5,858 nt of DNA, taken from Bacteroidales bacterium. GTDB taxonomy: Bacteria > Bacteroidota > Bacteroidia > Bacteroidales > GCA-2711565. A program made the translations under genes and the position numbers. The notes beneath the pieces are model-generated. The model was not told the DNA's origin and did no database searches. It saw nothing but the letters and a program-made list of their open reading frames with translations. Below are positions 1-5,858 of this stretch, one piece after another (the first letter of the stretch is position 1; each line of letters opens with the position of its first letter). The stretch covers positions 1 to 5,858 of the forward strand of contig JAOZQX010000099.1 of NCBI GenBank assembly GCA_029931995.1, given 5' to 3'.

Positions 1-852
1 CCAGGTACTCAAACCAACCAAATTGGAATACGAGTTCACACCCAGCCGGGAGACGAACTAATATGTGATGTTGATTCGCATATTTACAGATTTGAGGGTG
101 GTGGAATATCCTATAATTCCATGACATCTGTTCGACTTATTCATGGAGATAGGGGACGAATTACGGCTAAAGATGTTTACAAAAACGTCAATCCAAAAAA
201 CATACACCACCCAAGAACCAGTTTGGTTTCTCTTGAAAATAGCTCAAACAAAGGAGGTGGCAGTTGTTATGATTTCGATGAAATTTTAAAAATTAAGCAA
301 GCCTGTACAGAAAACAAGCTAAAACTCCACTTAGATGGCGCAAGACTTTTTAACGCATTAAGAGTAAGTAGTGAAACGCCAAAACAATATGGAGAAGTAT
401 TCGATTCAATTTCAATTTGTTTTTCGAAAGGATTGGGTGCCCCTGTTGGAAGTGTTCTTTTAGGAACCCAATATTTTATTAATGAAGCTCGTCGGGTTCG
501 TAAAGTATTTGGCGGAGCAATGCGACAATCCGGATTTTTAGCAGCGGCCTGTATTTTTGCCTTAGATAATAATATTGAGCGTTTAGATGAAGATCATAAA
601 AAAGCTAAAGACATAGCTGAAACCCTCAAGAAGTGTAATTTTGTAAGCGAGGTATTTGAGCCGGAAACCAATATTATTATTTTCAAATTAATTGATAAAG
701 TTACAAATGAAATATTTTTAGATGAACTGGAAAAACATGATGTAAAAGCCATAAGTTTTGGGGCGCAACATATACGAATGGTTACGCATTTAGACATTAC
801 AGAAGAGATGCTAAAACACACCAAAAAAGCATTAAACAAATTAAAATTTTAA
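1..852 (+). CDS. ltaE: Low-specificity L-threonine aldolase (PLP-dependent), 5' end cut by window
   Basis: This enzyme cleaves L-threonine or L-allo-threonine to glycine and acetaldehyde in the cytoplasm, using PLP. The frame is open from base 1, so the visible 283 codons are a C-terminal portion; family members are usually about 340 residues, so roughly 55-60 N-terminal residues lie outside the window. The visible sequence begins PGTQTNQIGIRVHTQPGDE, typical of this fold-type I family. The active-site His that stacks on PLP is in SHIYRFEGGG (codon 79-81). The cofactor-binding Asp and Arg are in HLDGARLFNA (codons 334-336 and 343-345). The Schiff-base Lys is in FSKGLGAPVGS (codon 427-429). 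The Met at 121 is internal and is not the start. No terminator separates it from the small ORF at 887, so the two may share a transcript ending at the hairpin at 1108. Family assignment is very secure; the exact stereospecificity cannot be read from sequence. Confidence 0.95.
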   Translation, partial: PGTQTNQIGIRVHTQPGDELICDVDSHIYRFEGGGISYNSMTSVRLIHGDRGRITAKDVYKNVNPKNIHHPRTSLVSLENSSNKGGGSCYDFDEILKIKQACTENKLKLHLDGARLFNALRVSSETPKQYGEVFDSISICFSKGLGAPVGSVLLGTQYFINEARRVRKVFGGAMRQSGFLAAACIFALDNNIERLDEDHKKAKDIAETLKKCNFVSEVFEPETNIIIFKLIDKVTNEIFLDELEKHDVKAISFGAQHIRMVTHLDITEEMLKHTKKALNKLKF

Positions 853-886
853 TTAGAAAATTATATAATTTTACATAAAAAATTGC

Positions 887-1078
887 ATGATCGAATTTCG
901 GTATTTATTAGGTGGGGTTGGTTATATATCTAGAGAAACAACAAAAAAAATTATTACTGATACTTCTGTAAAGTTTTCTGGTTTTCAAAGATATAAGTCA
1001 GGAAAAGCTGGAGCAACTGCAATAGTAGTCATTAGTGGTAAAACACACCGATTAGACATCCACTATATTTGGAAGTAA
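887..1078 (+). CDS. Small hypothetical protein, 63 residues
   Basis: I do not recognise this protein. It starts at the only ATG in its frame after a stop at 866-868, lies 34 bases after the threonine aldolase stop, and ends 29 bases before a strong terminator, so it is probably transcribed with the aldolase. It is basic (many Lys and Arg, few acidic residues), has no Cys, and has no signal peptide or membrane helix. Its second half (FSGFQRYKSGKAGATAIVVI, then SGKTHRLDIHYIWK) alternates hydrophobic and polar residues and looks like a few beta strands of a small compact domain. There is no Shine-Dalgarno sequence, which is normal in Bacteroidota and not an argument against it. It could also be a chance ORF or the remnant of a longer gene. 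Its placement between a gene and its terminator is the main support. Confidence 0.5.
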   Translation: MIEFRYLLGGVGYISRETTKKIITDTSVKFSGFQRYKSGKAGATAIVVISGKTHRLDIHYIWK

Positions 1079-1107
1079 TATATTCAAACTATAAAAATAT
1101 TCTTTAT

Positions 1108-1143
1108 AAAGAAAGGAGCCATTTAAATGACTCCTTTCTTTTT
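1108..1143 (+). terminator. Rho-independent terminator after the small ORF
   Basis: The arms AAAGAAAGGAG (1108-1118) and CTCCTTTCTTT (1131-1141) pair over 11 bp. One C/A mismatch follows, then CAT/ATG with a TTAA loop, and the plus strand continues into a T run (1139-1143). It lies between the convergent ORFs ending at 1078 (+) and 1162 (-). On the minus strand the hairpin is equally stable but the U-rich part lies only inside the arm, so termination of the secreted-protein transcript here is plausible but weaker. Confidence 0.85.
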
Positions 1144-1161
1144 ATGGGCTGATATTTATCA

Positions 1162-2151
1162 TTAATCAAGCTTCAGCTTAACAGCATAGGTTTGCCCATT
1201 TTGCTCAATATAAATATAATAAAGGCCTTTTTTATTCATATTAATTTTTGTTTGCTTATCGTAAGTTCCTGGAAAATATTGAACCTTATCTGAGAAAATT
1301 TCTTCTCCTTTTTCATCTACGATTTTAATAACAGTCTTACCTTTTGTCTTTAACCTAAACTTTAAATCAAAGAGATCATCATCGCCACTGTATAAATACA
1401 CATTGCTTAAATCTAATTTATCATCATTGATTTTGATACCAGATTTTTTCAATATTTTAAGATCATCTTCATTTAGTTCATCGCTAGCAATAAGTCCTAT
1501 ATAAAAATCTTTCATTTTATGAAAATCAAAATCCTCAAAATCAAAATCCTCACCATGATGAAAAACATAGGCCAAATCTCCTACATGTTCTTTAATATTG
1601 TTAAGGACTTTCACATTAATTTTGTGCTTTAAACCATCATCAATCATTGTATGAATTTCATATTTTAGATTATCCAAGTCCTTGTGCAAAAAGTGAAAAT
1701 CTTTTTCTAAATCATCAGTCATAATTAAGTTGTCACAGATTTTATGAATTGAATGCAAAGAATCCAAATCATCAATAACAACATTAATCAATTTTTCGTG
1801 GTCGTTTCCACAGATTGAGGCTGTATATTCATACATCTTCCCAAGATTCTCTATTTGCAACCCTTTCAATTTTTCAGAACTGCTGTTTAAATGAAGGTAA
1901 ATATTCTTACTTTTAACAGAATCCAATTCAGGAAAACGCTTCTTCAGCATTGCATCAATATCAATATCTTGATCTTGATCTTCATCCATTTTAAATGTTG
2001 TATCCCATTTAATATCTTCACCATTAACAACAGATATTGTTCTAATTTTAATTTTTTTCTCAGGTTTAGTTTTTTCTTGTGCAACTGTTAATGTCGTTAA
2101 GGTTACGAACAATAAGGCACTTAATATTGTAATCATTTTTTCTTTTTTCAT
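1162..2151 (-). CDS. Secreted Asp-rich protein with T9SS-like C-terminal beta domain
   Basis: This is an exported protein of unknown function, 329 residues. Residues 1-24 form a signal peptide (MKKEK, then a hydrophobic core to L21, with likely cleavage after A24 in LTVAQ). Residues 33-54 (KIKIRTISVVNGEDIKWDTT) resemble the start of a family of Bacteroidota exported proteins. Next come a DQDQDIDID acidic stretch (about 59-66), a mostly helical middle rich in Asp, Glu, His and Lys with two Cys (114 and 139), and an acidic-aromatic repeat EDFDFEDFDF (201-210). Residues about 258-329 form a beta-rich tail (IKIVDEKGEEIF ... GTYDKQTKI ... KKGLYYIYIEQNGQTYAVKL). This resembles type A T9SS sorting domains but lacks the usual YPNP-type entry motif, so secretion by T9SS is uncertain. 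The start at 2151 gives a good signal peptide; Met6 is a possible alternative. It is divergent from the sensor kinase and shares its operator region, which suggests it is a target, or a signal-linked partner, of that system. Confidence 0.88.
   Translation of the reverse strand: MKKEKMITILSALLFVTLTTLTVAQEKTKPEKKIKIRTISVVNGEDIKWDTTFKMDEDQDQDIDIDAMLKKRFPELDSVKSKNIYLHLNSSSEKLKGLQIENLGKMYEYTASICGNDHEKLINVVIDDLDSLHSIHKICDNLIMTDDLEKDFHFLHKDLDNLKYEIHTMIDDGLKHKINVKVLNNIKEHVGDLAYVFHHGEDFDFEDFDFHKMKDFYIGLIASDELNEDDLKILKKSGIKINDDKLDLSNVYLYSGDDDLFDLKFRLKTKGKTVIKIVDEKGEEIFSDKVQYFPGTYDKQTKINMNKKGLYYIYIEQNGQTYAVKLKLD
1522..1551 (-). repeat. Perfect 15-bp tandem duplication inside the secreted protein gene
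   Basis: On the minus strand GAGGATTTTGATTTT occurs twice back to back without mismatch (1522-1536 and 1537-1551). It encodes EDFDF twice (residues 201-210 of the secreted protein). The identical third positions suggest a recent in-frame duplication; the resulting acidic-aromatic patch could bind cations. Confidence 0.85.
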
Positions 2152-2171
2152 AATTATAAATTTTACATTTC

Positions 2172-2188
2172 ACTTAGCAAAACTAAGT
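2172..2188. repeat. Inverted repeat ACTTAG-N5-CTAAGT over the -7 element
   Basis: There are perfect 6-bp arms at 2172-2177 and 2183-2188 with a CAAAA spacer. The repeat covers the predicted -7 box and start point of the secreted protein promoter, so it could be an operator for a dimeric regulator. It could also be coincidental in AT-rich DNA, because its right arm contains the CTA that is part of the -7 match. Confidence 0.4.
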
Positions 2189-2205
2189 CAGAAGTGTAGC
2201 AACAA
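2178..2205 (-). promoter_or_regulatory. Predicted Bacteroidota-type promoter for the secreted protein gene
   Basis: Read on the minus strand, TTG (2205-2203) is followed after 17 bases by TAGTTTTG (2185-2178), which matches the TAnnTTTG -7 consensus used by the primary sigma factor of Bacteroidota. Transcription would begin at about 2172, giving a leader of about 20 bases before the ATG at 2151. The -33 spacing is at the short end of the accepted range. The GTTAAA repeat array begins just upstream of the -33 element. Confidence 0.55.
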
Positions 2206-2207
2206 GC

Positions 2208-2246
2208 GTTAAAGCTTGGTTAAAGAAGGTTAAAGAAAAGTTAAAT
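2208..2246 (+). promoter_or_regulatory. Helically phased direct-repeat operator: four GTTAAA copies
   Basis: GTTAAAG occurs at 2208-2214, 2219-2225 and 2229-2235, and GTTAAAT at 2240-2246. Start-to-start distances are 11, 10 and 11 bases, about one helical turn each. Copies two and three sit in a perfect 10-bp tandem repeat, GGTTAAAGAA (2218-2227 and 2228-2237). OmpR/PhoB-family regulators bind direct repeats with this 10-11 bp period as head-to-tail dimers, and such a regulator is encoded by the operon that starts just downstream. The array fills the space between the two divergent -33 elements: the last copy touches the kinase -33 TTTG, and the first lies 2 bases beyond the other promoter's -33 TTG. 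Binding could therefore activate both promoters. The repeat is directly seen; its recognition by this regulator is inferred. Confidence 0.7.
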
Positions 2247-2279
2247 TTGTTTCTATCAATTTTTTATTTAATATTTTTG
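2246..2279 (+). promoter_or_regulatory. Predicted promoter of the kinase-regulator operon
   Basis: TTTG (2246-2249), a 22-base spacer and TATTTTTG (2272-2279) match the Bacteroidota TTTG...TAnnTTTG arrangement, with the spacer near the long end of the range. The -7 element ends only 4 bases before the ATG at 2284. Transcription would therefore start at or within a few bases of the start codon, implying a leaderless mRNA or a second promoter further upstream. Confidence 0.5.
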
Positions 2280-2283
2280 TATC

Positions 2284-3918
2284 ATGAATAGGCTTCAAAT
2301 CAAACTAATTATCGGACTAATGAGCATTTCGCTTATCGGTATTATTTTGGTTCAATATTTTTGGATTATGAATGCTATTGAGGTAAAAGAAAAACAATTC
2401 GACAATGCCGTTCATAGTGCCATGGGTTCTATAGTTGAAAAATTGGATCGGCTACATGCTGTGGAATTTATTACCAATAAATTCGCAAAACCGGATTCTA
2501 TATTTTACGATTATAGTAGCGGATCTGAGTCAACACTTATTTACAGTTTCGATTTACCCGACTCTATTTTCTCAGAAATCATGGATTTAAGTCCGACTGA
2601 CCAACCCGCATTAAAAAAAAGCTTACTAATTCAGAAACACGCCATTAATTCAAAATCAATAAAACAAGAGATAATAAATACTACACGCTTAAAAAACGCT
2701 GCCCAAACTTCAGGATTTATTGAGATAGCAATTGATGGTAAAAATGACACTTTACAACTTGTTGAAAACTTAAAAACTCAGGAGATATTAAGGCATCGGA
2801 TGAAAACCATGACAAACACACTCGAACAGCTCGCAGTTGAATTTACTTTTTCCGACAATAAAATACTTGAGCGTTTAGATATTGACCATATAAACCCGAT
2901 TATTAAAAAAGAACTTTTGCATTATAATCTTCCGGAGATTTGTGAATTTGCAATTATTGATTTAAGCAGTGATTCTATTTTTAAAACGAAGACAATAGGA
3001 TTTCCAGAATCTGAATCAAACACCAAATACAAGGCAAATTTATTCCCCAAAGATTTTCAGTACAGAGATAATTTTTTACTATTATTATTTCCTGATAAAG
3101 CCCGACATCTATTTCAATCCGTTTATCTTCTTCTGTCGGGTTCAGTCCTATTTACATTAATTATTTTAATCACATTTACAATAACAATACGTATTATTCT
3201 CAAGCAAAAAAAAGTATCGGAAATAAAGTCGGATTTTATAAATAATATGACTCATGAGTTTAAAACCCCTATTGCTACTATTTCTTTGGCTGTTGATTCG
3301 ATAAACAGTCCTGCTGTTATTAAAAAAGCGGAGCAAATTCGCTACTATACAAACATCATTAAAGAAGAAAACCATAGGATGAACTCTCAGGTTGAGAATG
3401 TTTTACAAATGTCGTTGATAGACAAAAAAGACTTGGAGTTAAATCAGGATTATTATGATATCCACCCCTTAATTGAATTAGCAATAAAGAATATCCGACT
3501 GCATGTTGAAAAACGAAACGGTGAATTAGAAGCTCAATTATTTGCTAAAAACACACATTTTGAAGTGGACAAAAATCATTTCATAAATGTAATGCAGAAT
3601 TTATTGGAAAATGCCAATAAATATTCTCCCGACAAACCAAACATTAAAGTTATAACAGAAAATAACGACAAAGGAATATTAATTAGAGTGGAAGACACGG
3701 GTGAAGGGATGAGTAAAGATACTTTGAATAAAATATTTGATAAATTTTATCGAGTACCTACAGGTAATATTCACAATATCAAAGGTTTCGGACTTGGATT
3801 AAGCTATGTAAAAGCTATTATCCAATCTTTTAACGGAAGCATTGATGTTGAAAGTGAAACAGATACTGGAAGTAAATTCACAATTTTCTTACCTTTTAAA
3901 ATACAAGAAAATGGATAA
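2284..3918 (+). CDS. rprX: Sensor histidine kinase, RprX-like
   Basis: Inner-membrane sensor kinase of 544 residues that would phosphorylate the regulator encoded next to it. Transmembrane helix 1 is at about residues 7-29, after a short basic N-terminus. A periplasmic sensor region of about 250 residues follows to about 279 and has no recognisable named domain. Transmembrane helix 2 is at about 280-306. The dimerisation/phosphoacceptor domain has the H-box FINNMTHEFKTPIATI with His324. The ATPase domain has the N-box NLLENANKYSP (Asn443), the G1 box VEDTGEGMS (Asp471), the F-box IFDKFYRVP and the G2 box GFGLGLSYV (Gly501, 503 and 505). All catalytic motifs are intact. Only about 18 residues separate helix 2 from the H-box, so there is no HAMP domain. 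The ATG at 2284 is chosen because it precedes the first helix directly; no Shine-Dalgarno sequence is visible. The RprX name rests on general architecture and on the strongly RprY-like partner; the signal is unknown. Confidence 0.93.
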   Translation: MNRLQIKLIIGLMSISLIGIILVQYFWIMNAIEVKEKQFDNAVHSAMGSIVEKLDRLHAVEFITNKFAKPDSIFYDYSSGSESTLIYSFDLPDSIFSEIMDLSPTDQPALKKSLLIQKHAINSKSIKQEIINTTRLKNAAQTSGFIEIAIDGKNDTLQLVENLKTQEILRHRMKTMTNTLEQLAVEFTFSDNKILERLDIDHINPIIKKELLHYNLPEICEFAIIDLSSDSIFKTKTIGFPESESNTKYKANLFPKDFQYRDNFLLLLFPDKARHLFQSVYLLLSGSVLFTLIILITFTITIRIILKQKKVSEIKSDFINNMTHEFKTPIATISLAVDSINSPAVIKKAEQIRYYTNIIKEENHRMNSQVENVLQMSLIDKKDLELNQDYYDIHPLIELAIKNIRLHVEKRNGELEAQLFAKNTHFEVDKNHFINVMQNLLENANKYSPDKPNIKVITENNDKGILIRVEDTGEGMSKDTLNKIFDKFYRVPTGNIHNIKGFGLGLSYVKAIIQSFNGSIDVESETDTGSKFTIFLPFKIQENG

Positions 3919-4609
3919 GAAGAAATTATTTTTAGTTGAGGACGATCCAAATTTTGGAGCTGTATTAAAAGCATACCTCGAAATTCATGATTATGAAGTT
4001 GATTGGATTAATGATGGAGCATTGGCTTTAAATAAATTTATAGTAAATACTTATGATTTGTGCATCCTTGATGTAATGCTTCCAAATATTGACGGCTTCG
4101 AGATTGGTAGAAATATTAGAAGTAAAGATGCTCACATACCCATGATCTTTTTAACTGCAAAAACTCTTAAAGCAGATATATTAGAAGGTTTTAGCATTGG
4201 TGCTGATGACTATATTACCAAACCTTTCGATAGTGAGGTTTTGCTTTGCAAGATCAATGCCATTTTGAAGCGTAATGCGCAATCCGACTTAAAAGAAGAA
4301 TCCGGTAAGAATTGTCAGATCGGGAACTATCTTTTCGATTATCCATTAAGAACGATAATTATTGGAGATAAAAAGGATAAACTTTCACCAAAAGAAGCGG
4401 AACTATTGAAATTACTCTATCTACATAAAAACAATATACTTTCACGTGAAAAGGCCTTGCAAAAAGTTTGGGGCGACCCAAATTATTTTACAACCCGAAG
4501 CATGGATGTTTATATAAGTAAATTGCGGAAATATTTTAGTGATGATAAGCGAATTAAAATAATGAATATCCACGGAAGTGGGTTCAAATTAAGCTGTCCA
4601 GAGGAATAG
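3911..4609 (+). CDS. rprY: OmpR-family response regulator, RprY-like
   Basis: Cytoplasmic DNA-binding regulator of 232 residues, phosphorylated by the kinase upstream. The receiver domain is residues 4-122: acidic pocket Asp11/Asp12 in LVEDDPNFG, phospho-acceptor Asp54 in CILDVMLPNIDGF, Thr82 in IFLTAKT and Lys104 in YITKPF. The segment LTAKTLKADILEGFSIGADD is very close to what I recall of Bacteroides RprY. The winged-helix domain is about 135-229, with recognition helix TTRSMDVYISKLRKYF (194-209) and wing IMNIHGSGFKL. The start at 3911 overlaps the kinase stop by 8 bases (ATGGATAA), implying translational coupling. An upstream in-frame ATG at 3842 would add 23 residues before the receiver and is unlikely. 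Four phased GTTAAA repeats upstream of the operon suggest autoregulation. The function is secure; RprY orthology is likely. Confidence 0.94.
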   Translation: MDKKKLFLVEDDPNFGAVLKAYLEIHDYEVDWINDGALALNKFIVNTYDLCILDVMLPNIDGFEIGRNIRSKDAHIPMIFLTAKTLKADILEGFSIGADDYITKPFDSEVLLCKINAILKRNAQSDLKEESGKNCQIGNYLFDYPLRTIIIGDKKDKLSPKEAELLKLLYLHKNNILSREKALQKVWGDPNYFTTRSMDVYISKLRKYFSDDKRIKIMNIHGSGFKLSCPEE

Positions 4610-4611
4610 AA

Positions 4612-5858
4612 TTATTTTGCATTTACCTCACGGCTAACTTTTTCCACACCCTTAATTTTTTGCATTTTATGGATTAGCTCATCCAAATGTGTAGTATCCT
4701 TTACCTGAACTTTAATCTTTGCTTCAAAAATTTGATTCTTTTTCGCATCAACAGATAAGGACAACATATTCACTTTTAAATCTTTGGAAATTAGGTTTGT
4801 TAAATCACCTATAATCCCCATCGAGTCCTTACCAATAACCTTGATCTTAGCGATGTATGATGCAAGTTCGCCAGCTGCATCCTGCCACTTAACTTCAATA
4901 ATTCTGTATTGATATTTTGAAAGCATTTGTGAAGCATTCGGGCAATTTGTACGATGAATGGTAATACCCTTGCCTACCGTAACAAATCCAAAAACGGAAT
5001 CTCCGGAAATTGGATTACAACATTTAGCCAACGAATAAGTAATATCTTTTAACTTATCATTGATCATCAAAAAATCTTCAGGAGATTTCTCAGTAGTTTT
5101 TGAGGCTTCAACTACAGTTTCTTCAGCCTTTTTTACTAGTTTTTCTTCACCATTATCCTTAAATATGTTACGAATTTCAAGAGGGTCAAGCTTCTCAGTC
5201 GCAATCGAATAGTATAAATCCACTGATGATTTGAATTTATAATGTTTTATAATTCGATCAATGGTTTCATCCTTAAATGGAATTTTCCAATTTTTAAATT
5301 TTCGTCGTAAAATATCATTTCCTACCTCTGCTTCTTTATATTTTGCCTCAAGCATAGAACGCTTAATGCGACCTTTTGCTTTATTACTAATCACAAAATT
5401 CAACCAATCCAATTTTGGTTTTTGATTTTTTGCTGTAATTATCTCAACTTTATCGCCATTCTTTAGTTCATATCGAATAGGTACATTTTTGTTATTTACT
5501 TTCGCACCCTTGCATTTTGAACCAACATCAGTATGAATTTCGTAAGCAAAATCTAAAACAGTAGATCCAATAGGCAATTGCTTAACATCTCCATTGGGTG
5601 TAAATACAAATATTTTATTCGCTTTTTTAATTTTATTCGAGTCAAAAGCTTCGTCGAAATGTAGCTGCTCAGGGTTCTCCAAAATATCTCGAACCTGATT
5701 AAGCCAGCTTTCGGTATCTTTTTTACTTCCAAAACCTTTATACCTCCAGTGAGAAGCATTTCCACGTTCAGCCTCATCATCCATTCGCTGAGTTCGTATC
5801 TGAACTTCAATCCAATGATCACCAAAACCTTTTACAGTTGTGTGTAAAGATTCGTAGC
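4612..5858 (-). CDS. relA/spoT: RelA/SpoT-family (p)ppGpp synthetase/hydrolase, N-terminal part outside window
   Basis: Long-type stringent-response enzyme that makes, and possibly degrades, the alarmone (p)ppGpp. The frame is open to the window edge; 414 codons are visible of a protein that is usually about 730-750 residues. The first visible residues, YESLHTTVKGFGDHWIEVQI, then RT and AERGNASHWRYKG, are the end of the synthetase domain. The TGS domain follows (visible residues about 81-142) with DFAYEIHTDVGSKCKGAKVN, including the conserved His that contacts the tRNA 3' end in the ribosome-bound E. coli enzyme. Next are a helical region, a zinc-finger-like domain with Cys279, Cys280, His301 and Cys305 (AKCCNPISGD ... 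IHRTNCPN), and a C-terminal ACT/RRM domain (about 336-412). The hydrolase domain is not visible, so RelA-like and SpoT-like (bifunctional) forms cannot be told apart. The Met at 5784 is internal. Its stop is 2 bases from that of the response regulator on the other strand. Confidence 0.95.
   Translation of the reverse strand, partial: YESLHTTVKGFGDHWIEVQIRTQRMDDEAERGNASHWRYKGFGSKKDTESWLNQVRDILENPEQLHFDEAFDSNKIKKANKIFVFTPNGDVKQLPIGSTVLDFAYEIHTDVGSKCKGAKVNNKNVPIRYELKNGDKVEIITAKNQKPKLDWLNFVISNKAKGRIKRSMLEAKYKEAEVGNDILRRKFKNWKIPFKDETIDRIIKHYKFKSSVDLYYSIATEKLDPLEIRNIFKDNGEEKLVKKAEETVVEASKTTEKSPEDFLMINDKLKDITYSLAKCCNPISGDSVFGFVTVGKGITIHRTNCPNASQMLSKYQYRIIEVKWQDAAGELASYIAKIKVIGKDSMGIIGDLTNLISKDLKVNMLSLSVDAKKNQIFEAKIKVQVKDTTHLDELIHKMQKIKGVEKVSREVNAK

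Noticed and set aside
121..123. ATG at 121 as start of the threonine aldolase, or a true N-terminal truncation
   Set aside because: Conserved family residues, including the His at 79-81, precede it in the same open frame back to base 1. The missing part is due to the window edge.
594..839. Antisense open frame over the threonine aldolase gene
   Set aside because: It lies fully within a conserved gene on the other strand, has no recognisable domain, and has Ser/Cys/Ile-rich composition typical of a reverse-frame shadow.
857..872. Perfect AT-only palindrome between the aldolase and the small ORF
   Set aside because: It contains no G or C, would form a very weak hairpin, has no following T run, and such palindromes arise easily in DNA this AT-rich.
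1891..2091. Open frame of 66 codons opposite the secreted protein gene
   Set aside because: Its Asn/Ile/Phe-rich low-complexity translation is the reverse reading of the acidic repeat region and shows no start signal.
3166..3375. Antisense open frame over the kinase H-box region
   Set aside because: It overlaps a highly conserved kinase motif on the other strand and has no promoter or family features.
3842..3910. Earlier in-frame ATG for the response regulator
   Set aside because: It would add 23 residues inside the kinase C-terminus. The receiver begins right after MDKKK at 3911, which gives the usual family length and a typical short overlap with the kinase stop.
5553..5825. Second minus-strand frame over the RelA/SpoT gene
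   Set aside because: The TGS and synthetase motifs are in the other minus-strand frame, which is continuous to the window edge. There is no sign of a frameshift.

Overview
The window comes from an AT-rich Bacteroidota chromosome. The evidence is the RprX/RprY-type two-component pair, promoter-like TTG/TTTG...TAnnTTTG elements instead of sigma70 boxes, starts without Shine-Dalgarno sequences, and a secreted protein with a signal peptide ending in '...VAQ' and a T9SS-like C-terminal beta domain. I see no insertion sequence, CRISPR array, tRNA, rRNA or other mobile DNA. No gene-free stretch exceeds about 135 bases.

Layout. (1) Bases 1-852, plus strand: the 3' part of a PLP-dependent low-specificity threonine aldolase, cut by the window start. 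(2) Bases 887-1078, plus strand: a 63-residue ORF of unknown function. It is followed by a strong rho-independent hairpin at 1108-1143 that closes this plus-strand unit. (3) Bases 1162-2151, minus strand: a secreted, Asp-rich protein of 329 residues. (4) Bases 2152-2283: a divergent control region. (5) Bases 2284-3918 and 3911-4609, plus strand: a sensor histidine kinase and an OmpR/RprY-family response regulator that overlap by 8 bases. (6) Bases 4612-5858, minus strand: the C-terminal two thirds or so of a long RelA/SpoT-family (p)ppGpp enzyme, cut by the window end. It runs tail-to-tail with the response regulator, with only 2 bases between the stop codons.

The most interesting part is the divergent control region. 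It holds four copies of GTTAAA, three of them GTTAAAG, starting at 2208, 2219, 2229 and 2240. The spacing is 11, 10 and 11 bases, so all copies lie on one face of the helix, as expected for tandem binding of an OmpR/PhoB-class regulator. The array lies exactly between the -33 elements of two predicted outward-facing promoters, one for the secreted protein and one for the kinase-regulator operon. My inference is a self-contained envelope-sensing module: the kinase senses a periplasmic state, the regulator binds the array, and it controls both its own operon and the secreted acidic protein. The predicted kinase promoter ends so close to its ATG that the transcript may be leaderless.

The threonine aldolase and the RelA/SpoT gene look like ordinary housekeeping neighbours with no evident functional link to this module.
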